Counted from the first letter of the stretch, positions 39,602 to 49,604 are shown. The stretch is 64,000 bases of DNA from Streptococcus mitis NCTC 12261 (GCF_000148585.2 NZ_CP028414.1:611501-675500); one strand, 5' to 3'. The notes: generated by a model from the letters alone, not told the origin. Numbers and translations: made by a program.

Positions 39602-40339
39602 ATGAAAATGAAACAAATCAGTGATACAACTTTAAAAATCACGATGTCTTTAGAGGATTTGATGGATCGAGGAATGGAGATTGCTGACTTTCTCGTTCCT
39701 CAAGAAAAAACAGAAGAGTTCTTTTATGCTATCTTGGATGAGTTAGAGATGCCTGATAGCTTCCTAGATACAGGTATGTTGAGCTTCCGTGTGACTCCAA
39801 AACCTGATAAGGTAGATGTCTTTGTAACCAAATCAAAGATTGATCAAAATCTAGATTTTGAAGATTTATCGGATTTACCAGATATGGAAGAATTGGCTCA
39901 AATGTCTCCAGATGAATTTATCAAAACCTTGGAAAAAAGCATCGCAGACAAAACCAAGGATGATATCGAAGCGATTCAATCTCTAGAGCAGGTTGAAGCC
40001 AAGGAGGAAGAGCAAGAGCAGGCTGAACAAGAAGGTGAAAGCAAGAAAGAGCCGTACATCTATTACATCCTTTCTTTTTCTAAGTTAGCTGACTTGGTGG
40101 CTTTTGCCAAGACAGTGACTTTTGAGATGGAAACTTCTGAACTCTACAAGATGAATGAGCGCTATTATTTGACCATTTTAGTGGATATTGAAAATCATCC
40201 AAGTCCATATCCAGCTTGGCTCTTGGCCCGTATGCGCGAGTTTGCGGAAGATAGTGATATCAGTCGTTCAGTCTTGCAAGAGTATGGCCAAGTCTTGCTG
40301 AATCACGATGCAGTGCTCAATCTGCAAAAGATTGGATAA
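39602..40339 (+). CDS. mecA: Adaptor protein MecA
   Basis: MecA delivers substrates such as the competence sigma factor ComX to ClpC/ClpP for degradation. The 245-residue protein has an N-terminal domain (MSLEDLMDRGMEIADFL, about 15-31), an acidic linker of Glu/Gln repeats at about 135-150, and a C-terminal ClpC-binding domain (YYILSFSKLADLVAFAK onwards). It matches the pneumococcal MecA I remember almost exactly. The start is ATG 39602; the in-frame ATG at 39587 lies upstream of the GAGG ribosome site. Confidence 0.95.
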   Translation: MKMKQISDTTLKITMSLEDLMDRGMEIADFLVPQEKTEEFFYAILDELEMPDSFLDTGMLSFRVTPKPDKVDVFVTKSKIDQNLDFEDLSDLPDMEELAQMSPDEFIKTLEKSIADKTKDDIEAIQSLEQVEAKEEEQEQAEQEGESKKEPYIYYILSFSKLADLVAFAKTVTFEMETSELYKMNERYYLTILVDIENHPSPYPAWLLARMREFAEDSDISRSVLQEYGQVLLNHDAVLNLQKIG

Positions 40340-40370
40340 TCCTTTCTGGAAAGCTATTTCTAGATTTTAA

Positions 40371-40400
40371 GAAGAGCGAATCATATGATTCGTTTTTTCT
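40371..40400 (+). terminator. Terminator after mecA
   Basis: CGAATCATATGATTCG is a perfect palindrome followed by TTTTTT. Confidence 0.88.
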
Positions 40401-40434
40401 TTTCTAGACTGAAATAGTGAATTACTATAATAGG

Positions 40435-40459
40435 AATTTTCACAAAATTCTGTTATAAT
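40435..40459 (+). promoter_or_regulatory. hom-thrB promoter with CodY-like box
   Basis: TATAAT at 40454-40459 has TGT before it (extended -10). AATTTTCACAAAATT at 40435-40449 matches the CodY box AATTTTCWGAAAATT at 14 of 15 positions and overlaps the -35 region. Repression by CodY under amino-acid sufficiency is inferred. Confidence 0.55.
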
Positions 40460-40490
40460 GGCTATATTAGAAAATTTCAAGGAGACAAAC

Positions 40491-41777
40491 ATGACAGTTA
40501 AAATTGCTTTACTAGGATTTGGTACCGTTGCAAGTGGCGTGCCTTTCCTCCTAAAGGAAAATGGAGAAAAAATCAATCAATCAGCACATTCAGAGATTGA
40601 AGTTGCTAAGGTATTGGTTAAGGATGAAGATGAAAAGAATCGCTTGCTTGCAGCAGGGAATGACTTTAACTTTGTAACAAATGTGGATGATATTTTGTCA
40701 GACCAAGACATTACGATCGTAGTGGAATTGATGGGGCGTATCGAACCTGCTAAGACCTTTATCACTCGTGCCTTGGAAGCTGGGAAACACGTTGTTACTG
40801 CTAACAAGGACCTTTTGGCTGTCCATGGCGCAGAATTGCTAGAAATTGCTAAAGCTAACAAGGTAGCACTTTACTACGAAGCAGCAGTAGCTGGTGGGAT
40901 TCCAATTCTTCGCACTCTAGCAAATTCCTTGGCTTCTGATAAAATCACGCGCGTGCTTGGCGTGGTCAACGGAACTTCCAACTTCATGATGACCAAGATG
41001 GTCGAAGAAGGCTGGTCTTACGATGATGCTCTTGCAGAAGCACAAAGACTTGGATTTGCAGAAAGTGACCCTACAAATGACGTAGATGGGATTGATGCAG
41101 CCTACAAGATGGTGATTTTGAGCCAATTTGCCTTTGGCATGAAGGTTGCCTTCGATGACGTAGCCCACAAGGGAATTCGTAACATCACACCAGAAGATGT
41201 AGCTGTAGCTCAAGAGCTTGGTTATGTAGTGAAATTGGTTGGTTCTATTGAGGAAACTCCTTCAGGAATTGCTGCAGAAGTGACTCCAACCTTCCTTCCT
41301 AAAGCGCATCCACTTGCCAGTGTGAATGGAGTAATGAATGCTGTCTTTGTAGAATCTATCGGTATTGGTGAGTCTATGTACTACGGACCAGGTGCTGGTC
41401 AAAAACCAACTGCAACAAGTGTTGTGGCGGATATTGTCCGTATCGTTCGTCGCTTGAATGATGGTACCATTGGCAAAGACTTCAACGAATATAGCCGTGA
41501 CTTGGTCTTGGCTAATCCTGAAGACGTTAAAGCAAATTACTACTTCTCAATCTTGGCTCCAGACTCAAAAGGTCAGGTCTTGAAATTGGCTGAAATCTTC
41601 AACGCTCAAGATATTTCCTTCAAGCAAATCCTCCAAGATGGCAAAGAAGGTGATAAGGCGCGTGTTGTGATCATCACACACAAGATTAATAAAGCCCAGC
41701 TTGAAAATGTCTCAGCTGAATTGAAGAAGGTTTCAGAATTCGACCTCTTGAATACCTTCAAGGTGCTAGGAGAATAA
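40491..41777 (+). CDS. hom: Homoserine dehydrogenase
   Basis: The 428-residue enzyme reduces aspartate semialdehyde to homoserine for threonine and methionine. It has an N-terminal Rossmann motif [11 protein letters not shown] (about 6-16), [11 protein letters not shown] (about 103), the catalytic region [13 protein letters not shown] and [11 protein letters not shown], and [12 protein letters not shown]-terminal ACT domain starts around residue 350, suggesting threonine feedback. Start is ATG 40491 after AAGGAG. It is followed by thrB after 1 bp. Confidence 0.96.
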   Translation: MTVKIALLGFGTVASGVPFLLKENGEKINQSAHSEIEVAKVLVKDEDEKNRLLAAGNDFNFVTNVDDILSDQDITIVVELMGRIEPAKTFITRALEAGKHVVTANKDLLAVHGAELLEIAKANKVALYYEAAVAGGIPILRTLANSLASDKITRVLGVVNGTSNFMMTKMVEEGWSYDDALAEAQRLGFAESDPTNDVDGIDAAYKMVILSQFAFGMKVAFDDVAHKGIRNITPEDVAVAQELGYVVKLVGSIEETPSGIAAEVTPTFLPKAHPLASVNGVMNAVFVESIGIGESMYYGPGAGQKPTATSVVADIVRIVRRLNDGTIGKDFNEYSRDLVLANPEDVKANYYFSILAPDSKGQVLKLAEIFNAQDISFKQILQDGKEGDKARVVIITHKINKAQLENVSAELKKVSEFDLLNTFKVLGE

Positions 41778-41778
41778 G

Positions 41779-42648
41779 ATGAAGATTATTGTACCTGCAA
41801 CCAGTGCCAATATCGGGCCAGGTTTTGACTCGGTCGGTGTAGCTGTAACCAAGTATCTTCAAATAGAGGTCTGTGAAGAACGGGATGAGTGGCTGATTGA
41901 ACACCAGATTGGCAAATGGATTCCACATGACGAGCGTAATCTCTTGCTCAAAATCGCCTTGCAAATTGTACCAGATTTGAAACCTAGACGCCTGAAAATG
42001 ACCAGTGATGTTCCCTTGGCGCGTGGTTTGGGTTCTTCTAGCTCGGTTATTGTTGCTGGGATTGAACTAGCCAACCAACTGGGTCAGCTCAACTTGTCTG
42101 ATCATGAAAAATTACAGTTAGCAACCAAGATTGAAGGACATCCAGACAATGTGGCTCCAGCCATTTATGGTAATCTCGTTATTGCAAGCTCTGTTGAAGG
42201 GCAAGTTTCTGCTATCGTAGCAGACTTTCCAGAGTGTGATTTCCTAGCCTACATTCCCAACTATGAATTGCGTACTCGAGACAGCCGTGGTGTCTTGCCT
42301 AAAAAATTGTCTTACAAGGAAGCTGTTGCAGCTAGTTCTATCGCCAATGTGGCGGTTGCGGCCTTGTTGGCAGGAGACATGGCGACTGCTGGGCAAGCAA
42401 TCGAGGGAGACCTCTTCCACGAGCGCTATCGTCAGGACTTGGTGAGAGAATTTGCGACGATTAAGCAAGTAGCCAAAGAAAATGGTGCCTATGCAACCTA
42501 CCTCTCTGGTGCTGGGCCGACAGTTATGGTCTTGGCTTCTCATGACAAGATGCCAACGATTAAGGCAGAATTGGAAAAGCAACCCTTCAAAGGAAAACTG
42601 CATGACTTGAAGGTTGATACCCAAGGTGTTCGTGTCGAAGCAAAATAA
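41779..42648 (+). CDS. thrB: Homoserine kinase
   Basis: This is a 289-residue GHMP-family kinase that phosphorylates homoserine. The N-terminus has [18 protein letters not shown] (about 4-21). The ATP-binding motif is [16 protein letters not shown] (about 79-94), and GAGPTVMVL is the C-terminal GHMP motif. It is coupled to hom. Threonine synthase is not in this window. Confidence 0.96.
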   Translation: MKIIVPATSANIGPGFDSVGVAVTKYLQIEVCEERDEWLIEHQIGKWIPHDERNLLLKIALQIVPDLKPRRLKMTSDVPLARGLGSSSSVIVAGIELANQLGQLNLSDHEKLQLATKIEGHPDNVAPAIYGNLVIASSVEGQVSAIVADFPECDFLAYIPNYELRTRDSRGVLPKKLSYKEAVAASSIANVAVAALLAGDMATAGQAIEGDLFHERYRQDLVREFATIKQVAKENGAYATYLSGAGPTVMVLASHDKMPTIKAELEKQPFKGKLHDLKVDTQGVRVEAK

Positions 42649-42654
42649 AGAATA

Positions 42655-42705
42655 GAAGATAGGATGGGGAAACTCTCGACCAGAGGGCTTCCTATCCTTT
42701 TTTTG
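42655..42705 (+). terminator. Terminator after thrB
   Basis: GATAGGA pairs with TCCTATC around a ~30-base interior and is followed by CTTTTTTT. Confidence 0.65.
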
Positions 42706-42716
42706 AAAAGAAGTTT

Positions 42717-42829
42717 ATACTCAATGAAAATCAAAGAACAAACTAGGAAGCTATCCGTAGGATACTCAAACACTGTTTTGAGGTTGCAGATGGAAGCTGA
42801 CGTGGTTTGAAGAGATTTTCGAAGAGTAT
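42717..42829 (-). repeat. BOX element 3 (shortened)
   Basis: ATACTCAATGAAAATC to GATTTTCGAAGAGTAT, 113 bp. BoxC, boxB and the distal end of boxA are present, but the central TGACGAAGTCA palindrome and the CTACGGCAAGG core are missing, so it is internally deleted. It lies between thrB and msrAB. Confidence 0.8.
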
Positions 42830-42860
42830 TAGTTAAAGACTTGATAAAGGAGAAATAAAG

Positions 42861-43799
42861 ATGGCAGAAATTTATCTAGCAGGTGGTTGTTTTTGGGGTC
42901 TAGAGGAGTATTTTTCACGCATTTCTGGAGTGCTAGCAACCAGTGTTGGCTATGCTAATGGACAAGTCGAAACGACCAATTACCAGCTGCTCAAGGAAAC
43001 AGACCATGCAGAAACAGTTCAAGTGATTTACGATGAGAAAGCAGTGTCACTCAGAGAGATTTTGCTTTATTATTTCCGTGTCATCGACCCTTTATCTATC
43101 AATCAACAAGGGAATGACCGTGGTCGCCAATATCGGACCGGAATTTATTACCAAGATGAAGCTGATTTGCCAGCTATCTACACAGTGGTGCAGGAGCAGG
43201 AGCGCATGCTTGGGCGAAAGATTGCAGTAGAGGTGGAGAAACTACGTCATTACATTCTGGCTGAAGATTACCACCAAGACTATCTTAAGAAGAATCCTTC
43301 AGGTTACTGTCATATCGATGTGACCGATGCTGAGAAGCCATTGATTGATGCAGCAAACTATGAAAAGCCTAGCCAAGAGGTTTTAAAGGAAAGCTTATCA
43401 GAAGAATCCTATCGTGTTACCCAAGAAGCTGCTACAGAGACTCCATTTACCAATGCCTATGCCCAAACCTTTGAAGAAGGGATTTATGTAGATATTACAA
43501 CGGGTGAGCCACTCTTTTTTGCCAAGGATAAGTTTGCCTCAGGTTGTGGTTGGCCAAGTTTCAGCCGTCCGATTTCCAAAGAGTTGATTCACTATTACAA
43601 GGACATGAGTCATGGAATGGAGCGAATCGAGGTTCGTTCTCGGTCAGGAAATGCTCACTTGGGTCATGTTTTCACAGATGGTCCTCAGGAGTTAGGTGGC
43701 CTGCGTTACTGTATTAATTCTGCATCCTTGCGTTTTGTATCCAAGGATGAGATGGAAGAGGAAGGATATGGCTATCTACTACCTTACTTAAACAAATAA
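42861..43799 (+). CDS. msrAB: Fused methionine sulfoxide reductase A/B
   Basis: This 312-residue bifunctional repair enzyme handles both sulfoxide stereoisomers. The N-terminal MsrA domain has [11 protein letters not shown] with catalytic Cys10. The C-terminal MsrB domain (from about 175) has [13 protein letters not shown] and the catalytic Cys in [11 protein letters not shown]. It lacks a signal peptide and the thioredoxin-like domain of the surface MsrAB paralogue, so it is the cytoplasmic version. The MsrB zinc CxxC pairs are not evident. Confidence 0.95.
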   Translation: MAEIYLAGGCFWGLEEYFSRISGVLATSVGYANGQVETTNYQLLKETDHAETVQVIYDEKAVSLREILLYYFRVIDPLSINQQGNDRGRQYRTGIYYQDEADLPAIYTVVQEQERMLGRKIAVEVEKLRHYILAEDYHQDYLKKNPSGYCHIDVTDAEKPLIDAANYEKPSQEVLKESLSEESYRVTQEAATETPFTNAYAQTFEEGIYVDITTGEPLFFAKDKFASGCGWPSFSRPISKELIHYYKDMSHGMERIEVRSRSGNAHLGHVFTDGPQELGGLRYCINSASLRFVSKDEMEEEGYGYLLPYLNK

Positions 43800-43805
43800 A
43801 TCAGA

Positions 43806-43836
43806 GATGGTGGGTGCTTCCCACTTTCTTCATTTC
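43806..43836 (+). terminator. Weak terminator after msrAB
   Basis: GTGGG (43810-43814) and CCCAC (43820-43824) form a 5-bp hairpin followed by TTTCTTCATTTC. The T-run is interrupted, so efficiency is doubtful. Confidence 0.4.
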
Positions 43837-43859
43837 TAGAAAACGAATAGAAGGGATTT

Positions 43860-45584
43860 ATGAAACACTTACTATCTTACTTTAAACCCTATATCAAAGA
43901 ATCAATTTTGGCTCCCTTGTTCAAGCTGCTAGAAGCTGTTTTTGAACTCTTGGTTCCCATGGTGATTGCTGGGATTGTTGACCAATCCTTGCCCCAAAGA
44001 AATCAAGGTCATCTATGGATGCAGATTGGCCTGCTCCTTAGCTTTGCAGTAATTGGTGTTGTAGTGGCCTTAATAGCCCAGTTTTACTCAGCTAATGCAG
44101 CGGTAGGTTTTGCCAAGGAATTGACAAACGATCTTTATCGTCATATTTTGTCTTTACCTAAGGACAGCAGAGACCGTTTGACAACTTCTAGCTTGATCAC
44201 TCGCTTGACTTCGGACACTTACCAGATTCAGACTGGTATCAATCAATTCCTGCGTCTCTTTTTGCGAGCGCCTATTATCGTTTTTGGTGCCATTTTTATG
44301 GCTTATCGCATCTCAGCTGAGCTGACTTTCTGGTTCTTGGTCATGGTTGTCATTTTGACCATTGTTATTGTAGTGCTTTCTAAACTGGTTAATCCTCTCT
44401 ACAGTAGTCTCAGAAAGAAAACAGATCAACTAGTTCAAGAAACGCGCCAGCAATTACAAGGGATGCGGGTTATTCGGGCTTTTGGACAAGAAAGACGAGA
44501 GTTACAGATTTTTCAGACCCTTAACCAAGTTTATGCCAGATTGCAAGAAAAAACAGGTTTCTGGTCTAGCTTATTAACACCTCTGACCTATCTGATTGTA
44601 AATGGAACTCTCCTTATTATTATCTGGAAGGGATATGTTTCTATTCAAGGAGGATTGCTCAGTCAAGGTACTCTCATTGCCCTTATCAACTATCTCTTAC
44701 AGATTTTGGTGGAATTGGTCAAGCTAGCCATGCTGATAAATTCTCTCAACCAGTCCTATATCTCAGCTAAGCGAATTGAGGAAGTCTTTGCCGAAGCTCC
44801 AGAAGACCTCCATTCAGAATTAGAACAAAAGCAAGCTACAAGTGATCAGGTTTTACAAGTTCAAGACCTGACCTTTACCTATCCTGATGCGGCCCAGCCT
44901 TCTCTGAGAGACATTTCCTTTGATATGAAGCAAGGGCAAATCCTTGGTATCATTGGGGGAACGGGTTCTGGTAAATCAAGTTTGGTGCAACTCATCCTTG
45001 GACTTTATCCAGCAGACAAGGGGAGCATTGACCTTTATCGAGATGGAGGTAGTCCTCTTAATTTGAAGCAGTGGCGGTCTTGGATTGCCTATGTGCCCCA
45101 AAAAGTCGAACTCTTTAAAGGAACCATTCGTTCCAACTTGACTATAGGTTTAGATCAAGAACTATCTGACCAAGAACTCTGGCAGGCCTTGGAAATTGCG
45201 CAAGCAAAGGATTTTGTCAGTGAAAAGGAAGGACTCTTGGATGCCCTAGTTGAGGAAGGAGGGCGAAATTTCTCGGGCGGTCAAAAACAAAGGCTGTCTA
45301 TCGCACGAGCAGTCTTGCGCCAAGCTTCATTTCTCATCCTAGATGATGCGACCTCAGCTCTCGACACCATTACCGAGTCCAAACTCTTGAAAGCTATTCG
45401 AGAGAACTTACCAAACACGAGCTTAATTTTGATTTCTCAACGGACTTCGACGCTTCAGATGGCAGACCAGATTCTCCTCTTGGAAAAAGGTGAGCTCCTA
45501 GCTATCGGCAATCACGAGGACTTGATGAAATCCAGTCAAGTTTATCGCGAAATCAATGCATCCCAACATGGTAAGGAGGACTAG
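43860..45584 (+). CDS. Heterodimeric ABC exporter subunit with degenerate Walker B
   Basis: This 574-residue half-transporter has a type IV exporter membrane domain with six helices (about 1-300) and a nucleotide-binding domain. Walker A is GGTGSGKSS and the signature FSGGQKQRLS is canonical, but Walker B reads LILDDATSALD with Asp in place of the catalytic Glu. This is the usual degenerate partner of heterodimeric exporters such as BmrCD. Its canonical signature completes the active site of the second subunit. Drug or lipid export is likely; substrate unknown. Overlap with the next gene is absent (1 base gap). Confidence 0.9.
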   Translation: MKHLLSYFKPYIKESILAPLFKLLEAVFELLVPMVIAGIVDQSLPQRNQGHLWMQIGLLLSFAVIGVVVALIAQFYSANAAVGFAKELTNDLYRHILSLPKDSRDRLTTSSLITRLTSDTYQIQTGINQFLRLFLRAPIIVFGAIFMAYRISAELTFWFLVMVVILTIVIVVLSKLVNPLYSSLRKKTDQLVQETRQQLQGMRVIRAFGQERRELQIFQTLNQVYARLQEKTGFWSSLLTPLTYLIVNGTLLIIIWKGYVSIQGGLLSQGTLIALINYLLQILVELVKLAMLINSLNQSYISAKRIEEVFAEAPEDLHSELEQKQATSDQVLQVQDLTFTYPDAAQPSLRDISFDMKQGQILGIIGGTGSGKSSLVQLILGLYPADKGSIDLYRDGGSPLNLKQWRSWIAYVPQKVELFKGTIRSNLTIGLDQELSDQELWQALEIAQAKDFVSEKEGLLDALVEEGGRNFSGGQKQRLSIARAVLRQASFLILDDATSALDTITESKLLKAIRENLPNTSLILISQRTSTLQMADQILLLEKGELLAIGNHEDLMKSSQVYREINASQHGKED

Positions 45585-45585
45585 T

Positions 45586-47334
45586 ATGAGACGACAAACT
45601 GCAAACCAGACGCTCAAACGTTTGGCAAAAGATTTAGCAAGCCATCCCTTCCTCCTTTTCCTAGCCTTTCTAGGAACTATTGCTCAGGTTGGTTTGTCGA
45701 TTTACCTACCAATCTTAATCGGACAGGTCATCGACCAAGTCCTAGTGACTGGCTCTTCACCAGTTTTTTGGCAGATTTTCCTACAGATGATTTTGGTAGT
45801 CATAGGAAATACACTGGTACAATGGATAAATCCTCTTATTTATAATCGCCTAATCTTCTCTTATACCAGAGACTTGCGAGAGCGAATCATACATAAGCTT
45901 CATCGGTTACCGATTGCTTTTGTGGATCGTCAAGGAAGTGGAGAGATGGTCAGTCGTGTGACCACAGACATCGAGCAGTTGGCAGCTGGTTTGACCATGA
46001 TATTTAACCAATTTTTTATTGGTGTCTTGATGATTTTAGTCAGCATTCTAGCCATGATTCAAATTCATCTCCTCATGACTCTTTTGGTCTTGCTGTTGAC
46101 GCCACTGTCTATGGTAATTTCACGCTTTATTGCCAAGAGATCCTATCATCTCTTCCAGAAGCAAACAGAGACGAGGGGGATTCAGACACAATTAATTGAA
46201 GAATCGTTGAGCCAGCAGACCATTATCCAGTCCTTTAATGCTCAGGAAGAGTTTATCCAAAGGCTGCACGAGGCTAATGCCAATTATGCAGGTTATTCTC
46301 AGTCAGCTATCTTTTATTCTTCAACAGTTAATCCTTCGACTCGCTTTGTAAATGCGCTCATTTATGCGCTTCTAGCTGGAGTGGGAGCTTATCGTATAAT
46401 GATAGGCTCTACCTTGACTATCGGGCGTTTAGTGACTTTTTTGAATTATGTCCAACAGTACACTAAGCCCTTTAACGATATTTCCTCAGTTCTAGCCGAA
46501 TTGCAAAGTGCTCTTGCTTGCGCAGAGCGTGTCTATGCTGTCTTAGATAGCACTGAGCTGGCTGAAACTGGTAAGGAAGTCTTGACCAGTGACCAAGTTA
46601 AAGGAGCTATTTCCTTTAAACATGTCTCTTTTGGTTACCATCCTGAAAAGATTTTGATTAAGGATTTATCTATTGATATTCCAGCTGGTAGCAAGGTGGC
46701 TATTGTTGGTCCGACAGGTGCTGGAAAATCAACCCTTATCAATCTCCTCATGCGTTTTTATCCCATTAACTCGGGAGATATCTTGCTGGATGGGAAATCC
46801 ATTTATGACTATAGTCGTGCCTCTTTACGTCAGCAGTTTGGCATGGTGCTCCAAGAAACCTGGCTCAAGCAAGGGACCATTCATGACAATATTGCCTTTG
46901 GAAATCCTGATGCCAGTCGGGAGCAAGTGATTGCTGCTGCCAAAGCAGCCAATGCAGACTTTTTCATCCAACAGTTGCCGCAGGGTTACGATACCAAGTT
47001 GGAAAATGCTGGAGAATCTCTCTCTGTCGGTCAGGCTCAGCTCTTGACCATAGCCCGAGTTTTTCTAGCTATTCCCAAGATTCTTATCTTAGACGAGGCG
47101 ACGTCCTCCATTGATACGCGGACAGAAGTGCTGGTACAGGATGCCTTTGCCAAACTCATGAAGGGACGTACAAGCTTTATCATTGCCCACCGCTTGTCAA
47201 CCATTCAGGATGCGGATATGATTCTAGTCTTAGTGGATGGCGACATTGTTGAGTATGGGAATCATCAGGATCTCATAGCTAGAAAGGGTAAGTATTACCA
47301 AATGCAGCAAGCTGCATCTTTTAGCTCTGAATAA
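45586..47334 (+). CDS. Heterodimeric ABC exporter subunit with catalytic Walker B
   Basis: This 582-residue half-transporter is the partner of the preceding protein. Six membrane helices are followed by a nucleotide-binding domain with Walker A GPTGAGKST and Walker B LILDEATSSID with the catalytic Glu. Its own signature motif is altered to LSVGQAQLL, which fits the degenerate site being formed with the first subunit. Start is ATG 45586 after AAGGAGG; the open frame begins 30 bases earlier inside the previous gene. Confidence 0.9.
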   Translation: MRRQTANQTLKRLAKDLASHPFLLFLAFLGTIAQVGLSIYLPILIGQVIDQVLVTGSSPVFWQIFLQMILVVIGNTLVQWINPLIYNRLIFSYTRDLRERIIHKLHRLPIAFVDRQGSGEMVSRVTTDIEQLAAGLTMIFNQFFIGVLMILVSILAMIQIHLLMTLLVLLLTPLSMVISRFIAKRSYHLFQKQTETRGIQTQLIEESLSQQTIIQSFNAQEEFIQRLHEANANYAGYSQSAIFYSSTVNPSTRFVNALIYALLAGVGAYRIMIGSTLTIGRLVTFLNYVQQYTKPFNDISSVLAELQSALACAERVYAVLDSTELAETGKEVLTSDQVKGAISFKHVSFGYHPEKILIKDLSIDIPAGSKVAIVGPTGAGKSTLINLLMRFYPINSGDILLDGKSIYDYSRASLRQQFGMVLQETWLKQGTIHDNIAFGNPDASREQVIAAAKAANADFFIQQLPQGYDTKLENAGESLSVGQAQLLTIARVFLAIPKILILDEATSSIDTRTEVLVQDAFAKLMKGRTSFIIAHRLSTIQDADMILVLVDGDIVEYGNHQDLIARKGKYYQMQQAASFSSE

Positions 47335-47372
47335 TCCTTTCTCTTTTGAAATTTTATGGACGAAAAAAGTTG

Positions 47373-47396
47373 CCTTCGGGTGACTTTTTTGTTACA
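47373..47396 (+). terminator. Terminator after the ABC exporter pair
   Basis: AAAAAAGTTGCC TTCG GGTGACTTTTTT forms a stable hairpin with a TTCG loop and one internal G.U/mismatch pair. Confidence 0.85.
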
Positions 47397-47421
47397 ATAG
47401 CTAGAAAAATTATTCACTGTA

Positions 47422-47563
47422 ATACTCAATGAAAATCAAAGAGCAAACAAGGAAGCTAGCCATAGGTTGCTCAAAACACTGTTTTGAGGTTGTAGATAAG
47501 ACTGACGAAGTCAGTAACATATATCTACGGCAAGGTGAATCTGCAGAGGTTTGAAGAGAGTAT
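47422..47563 (-). repeat. BOX element 4
   Basis: This copy starts ATACTCAATGAAAATC, carries boxC, boxB, the GACTGACGAAGTCAGT palindrome and the CTACGGCAAGG core, and ends AGAGAGTAT. About 12 bp (ATTTTCGAA region) are missing at the boxA end. It lies upstream of mtaD. Confidence 0.85.
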
Positions 47564-47591
47564 AAATTGTCTTTTAGAAAAGGAGCCTAGA

Positions 47592-48851
47592 ATGAAAGTC
47601 TATCAGCATGTAAATATCGTGACTTGTAACCAAGATTTCCATGTCTATCTAGATGGAATCTTAGCCGTTAAGGATTCTCAAATCGTCTATGTAGGTCAAG
47701 AGAAGCAAAAGATTTTAGAACAAGCTGAGCAGATTATAGACTATCAGGGAGCTTGGATTATGCCTGGATTGGTCAATTGCCACACCCATTCTGCTATGAC
47801 AGGCTTGAGAGGGATTCGAGATGATAGCAATCTCCATGAATGGCTCAATGATTATATTTGGCCTGCAGAAGCTGAGTTTACTCCAGACATGACTACCAAG
47901 GCGGTCAAAGAAGCGCTGACAGAAATGCTCCAGTCAGGAACAACAACCTTTAACGATATGTATAATCCCAATGGTGTGGATATTGAGCGGATTTATCAGG
48001 CAGTGAAATCTTCCAAGATACGTTGTTATTTTTCTCCTACCCTTTTTTCTTCTGAGGCGGAGACAACTGCTGAGACCATTGCTAGAACACGAGCTATCAT
48101 TGAGGAAATTTTAGGATATAAAAATCCAAATTTCAAGGTTATGGTAGCCCCACACTCTCCCTACAGTTGCAGTAGAGACTTGCTGGAAGAAAGCTTAGAT
48201 ATGGCAAAAGAGTTGAATATTCCTATCCATATTCATGTTGCGGAGACTAAGGAGGAATCTGGCATTATCCTGAAACGATACGGCAAACGTCCCCTCGCCT
48301 TTCTAGAAGAACTGGGTTACTTAGACTATCCGTCTGTCTTTGCTCACGGGGTAGAATTAAACGAGCGAGAAATTGAGCGCTTGGCATCCTCTCAAGTGGC
48401 TATTGCCCACAATCCTATCAGTAACCTCAAACTGGCATCAGGAATTGCTCCAATTATCCAGCTCCAAAAAGCGGGAGTGGCTGTGGGAATTGCGACAGAT
48501 TCAGTTGCTTCCAACAACAACCTTGATATGTTTGAGGAAGGACGAACAGCAGCTCTCTTACAGAAAATGAAAAGTGGGGATGCCAGCCAGTTTCCAATCG
48601 AAACAGCCCTCAAAGCTCTAACGATAGAAGGTGCTAAGGTTCTTGGAATGGACGAACAGATAGGAAGTCTGGAAGTTGGCAAGCAAGCAGATTTTCTGGT
48701 CATCCAACCACAAGGGAAAATCCATCTCCAACCTCAGGCAAATATGCTCTCTCATCTTGTCTATGCAGTCAAATCCAGTGATGTTGATGATGTTTATATT
48801 GCTGGAGAACCAGTAGTTAAGCAAGGTCAAGTCCTGACAGTAGAACTTTAA
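47592..48851 (+). CDS. mtaD: Amidohydrolase: MTA/S-adenosylhomocysteine deaminase-like
   Basis: This 419-residue metal-dependent hydrolase is of the TRZ/ATZ group. Metal-binding motifs are VNCHTHSAMTGLRG (about 58-71), HIHVAETKEE (about 214-223), VFAHGVELN (about 252) and GIATDSVASNN (about 300-310). Members deaminate methylthioadenosine, S-adenosylhomocysteine or related amines. The substrate here is inferred from family. Start is ATG 47592 after AAAAGGAG. Downstream is the rplJ promoter, so it is monocistronic. Confidence 0.85.
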   Translation: MKVYQHVNIVTCNQDFHVYLDGILAVKDSQIVYVGQEKQKILEQAEQIIDYQGAWIMPGLVNCHTHSAMTGLRGIRDDSNLHEWLNDYIWPAEAEFTPDMTTKAVKEALTEMLQSGTTTFNDMYNPNGVDIERIYQAVKSSKIRCYFSPTLFSSEAETTAETIARTRAIIEEILGYKNPNFKVMVAPHSPYSCSRDLLEESLDMAKELNIPIHIHVAETKEESGIILKRYGKRPLAFLEELGYLDYPSVFAHGVELNEREIERLASSQVAIAHNPISNLKLASGIAPIIQLQKAGVAVGIATDSVASNNNLDMFEEGRTAALLQKMKSGDASQFPIETALKALTIEGAKVLGMDEQIGSLEVGKQADFLVIQPQGKIHLQPQANMLSHLVYAVKSSDVDDVYIAGEPVVKQGQVLTVEL

Positions 48852-48894
48852 AAGAAAAATCACGAAAAAATTTTAAAAAAAGTTTGCAAAAATC

Positions 48895-48923
48895 TTGCAT
48901 TCTTTTTTTGACTATGCTATACT
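48895..48923 (+). promoter_or_regulatory. Promoter of rplJ-rplL
   Basis: TTGCAT (48895-48900) and TATACT (48918-48923), 17-bp spacer, with an extended TGC before the -10. Confidence 0.7.
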
Positions 48924-48929
48924 TATATA

Positions 48930-49090
48930 CGGTTTGAAAAAACTGCCTAAGACAGTAGGGGAGCTCGACTCATAAGTATCCTACCGAGGACAAAACGTAT
49001 CATGTAAAAAGAAGCGTATTGTACTTTCGTGTCTAGGTTTGGGCGCGTTTTTCTTTTGGAAAAATTTCCCAAGCAAAATAATTACGGAGG
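48930..49090 (+). promoter_or_regulatory. Ribosomal protein L10 leader
   Basis: About 160 bases of structured 5' untranslated RNA precede rplJ. It contains CTGCCTAAGACAGTAGGGGAGC, a CCTACCGAGGAC element and an inverted-repeat region ending GCGCGTTTTTCTTTT. Position and features fit the Firmicutes L10 leader that L10(L12)4 binds to repress its own operon. Boundaries are approximate. Confidence 0.75.
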
Positions 49091-49101
49091 TGAACACACT
49101 A

Positions 49102-49602
49102 ATGAGTGAAGCAATTATTGCTAAGAAAGCGGAACTAGTTGACGTAGTAGCTGAGAAAATGAAAGCTGCTGCATCTATCGTCGTTGTAGACGCTCGTGGT
49201 TTGACAGTTGAGCAAGATACAGTTCTTCGTCGTGAGCTTCGTGGAAACGAAGTTGAGTATAAAGTCATTAAAAACTCAATCTTGCGTCGTGCAGCTGAAA
49301 AAGCTGGTCTTGAAGATCTTGCATCAGTATTTGTTGGACCATCTGCAGTAGCATTTTCTAACGAAGATGTTATCGCACCAGCGAAAATCTTGAACGACTT
49401 TTCTAAAAACGCTGAAGCACTTGAAATCAAAGGTGGTGCAATCGAAGGCGCTGTCGCATCTAAAGAAGAGATTCTTGCTCTTGCAACTCTTCCAAACCGC
49501 GAAGGACTTCTTTCTATGCTCCTTTCTGTACTTCAAGCGCCAGTGCGCAACGTTGCTCTTGCAGTCAAAGCGGTTGCAGACAACAAAGAAGACGCAGCTT
49601 AA
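49102..49602 (+). CDS. rplJ: 50S ribosomal protein L10
   Basis: The 166-residue L10 anchors the L7/L12 stalk to 23S rRNA. The N-terminal domain has [20 protein letters not shown] (about 29-48), and the C-terminal helix ([18 protein letters not shown] onwards) binds L12 dimers. Start is ATG 49102 after ACGGAGGTG; an ATG at 49039 in the leader is not used. Confidence 0.98.
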   Translation: MSEAIIAKKAELVDVVAEKMKAAASIVVVDARGLTVEQDTVLRRELRGNEVEYKVIKNSILRRAAEKAGLEDLASVFVGPSAVAFSNEDVIAPAKILNDFSKNAEALEIKGGAIEGAVASKEEILALATLPNREGLLSMLLSVLQAPVRNVALAVKAVADNKEDAA

Positions 49603-49604
49603 TC

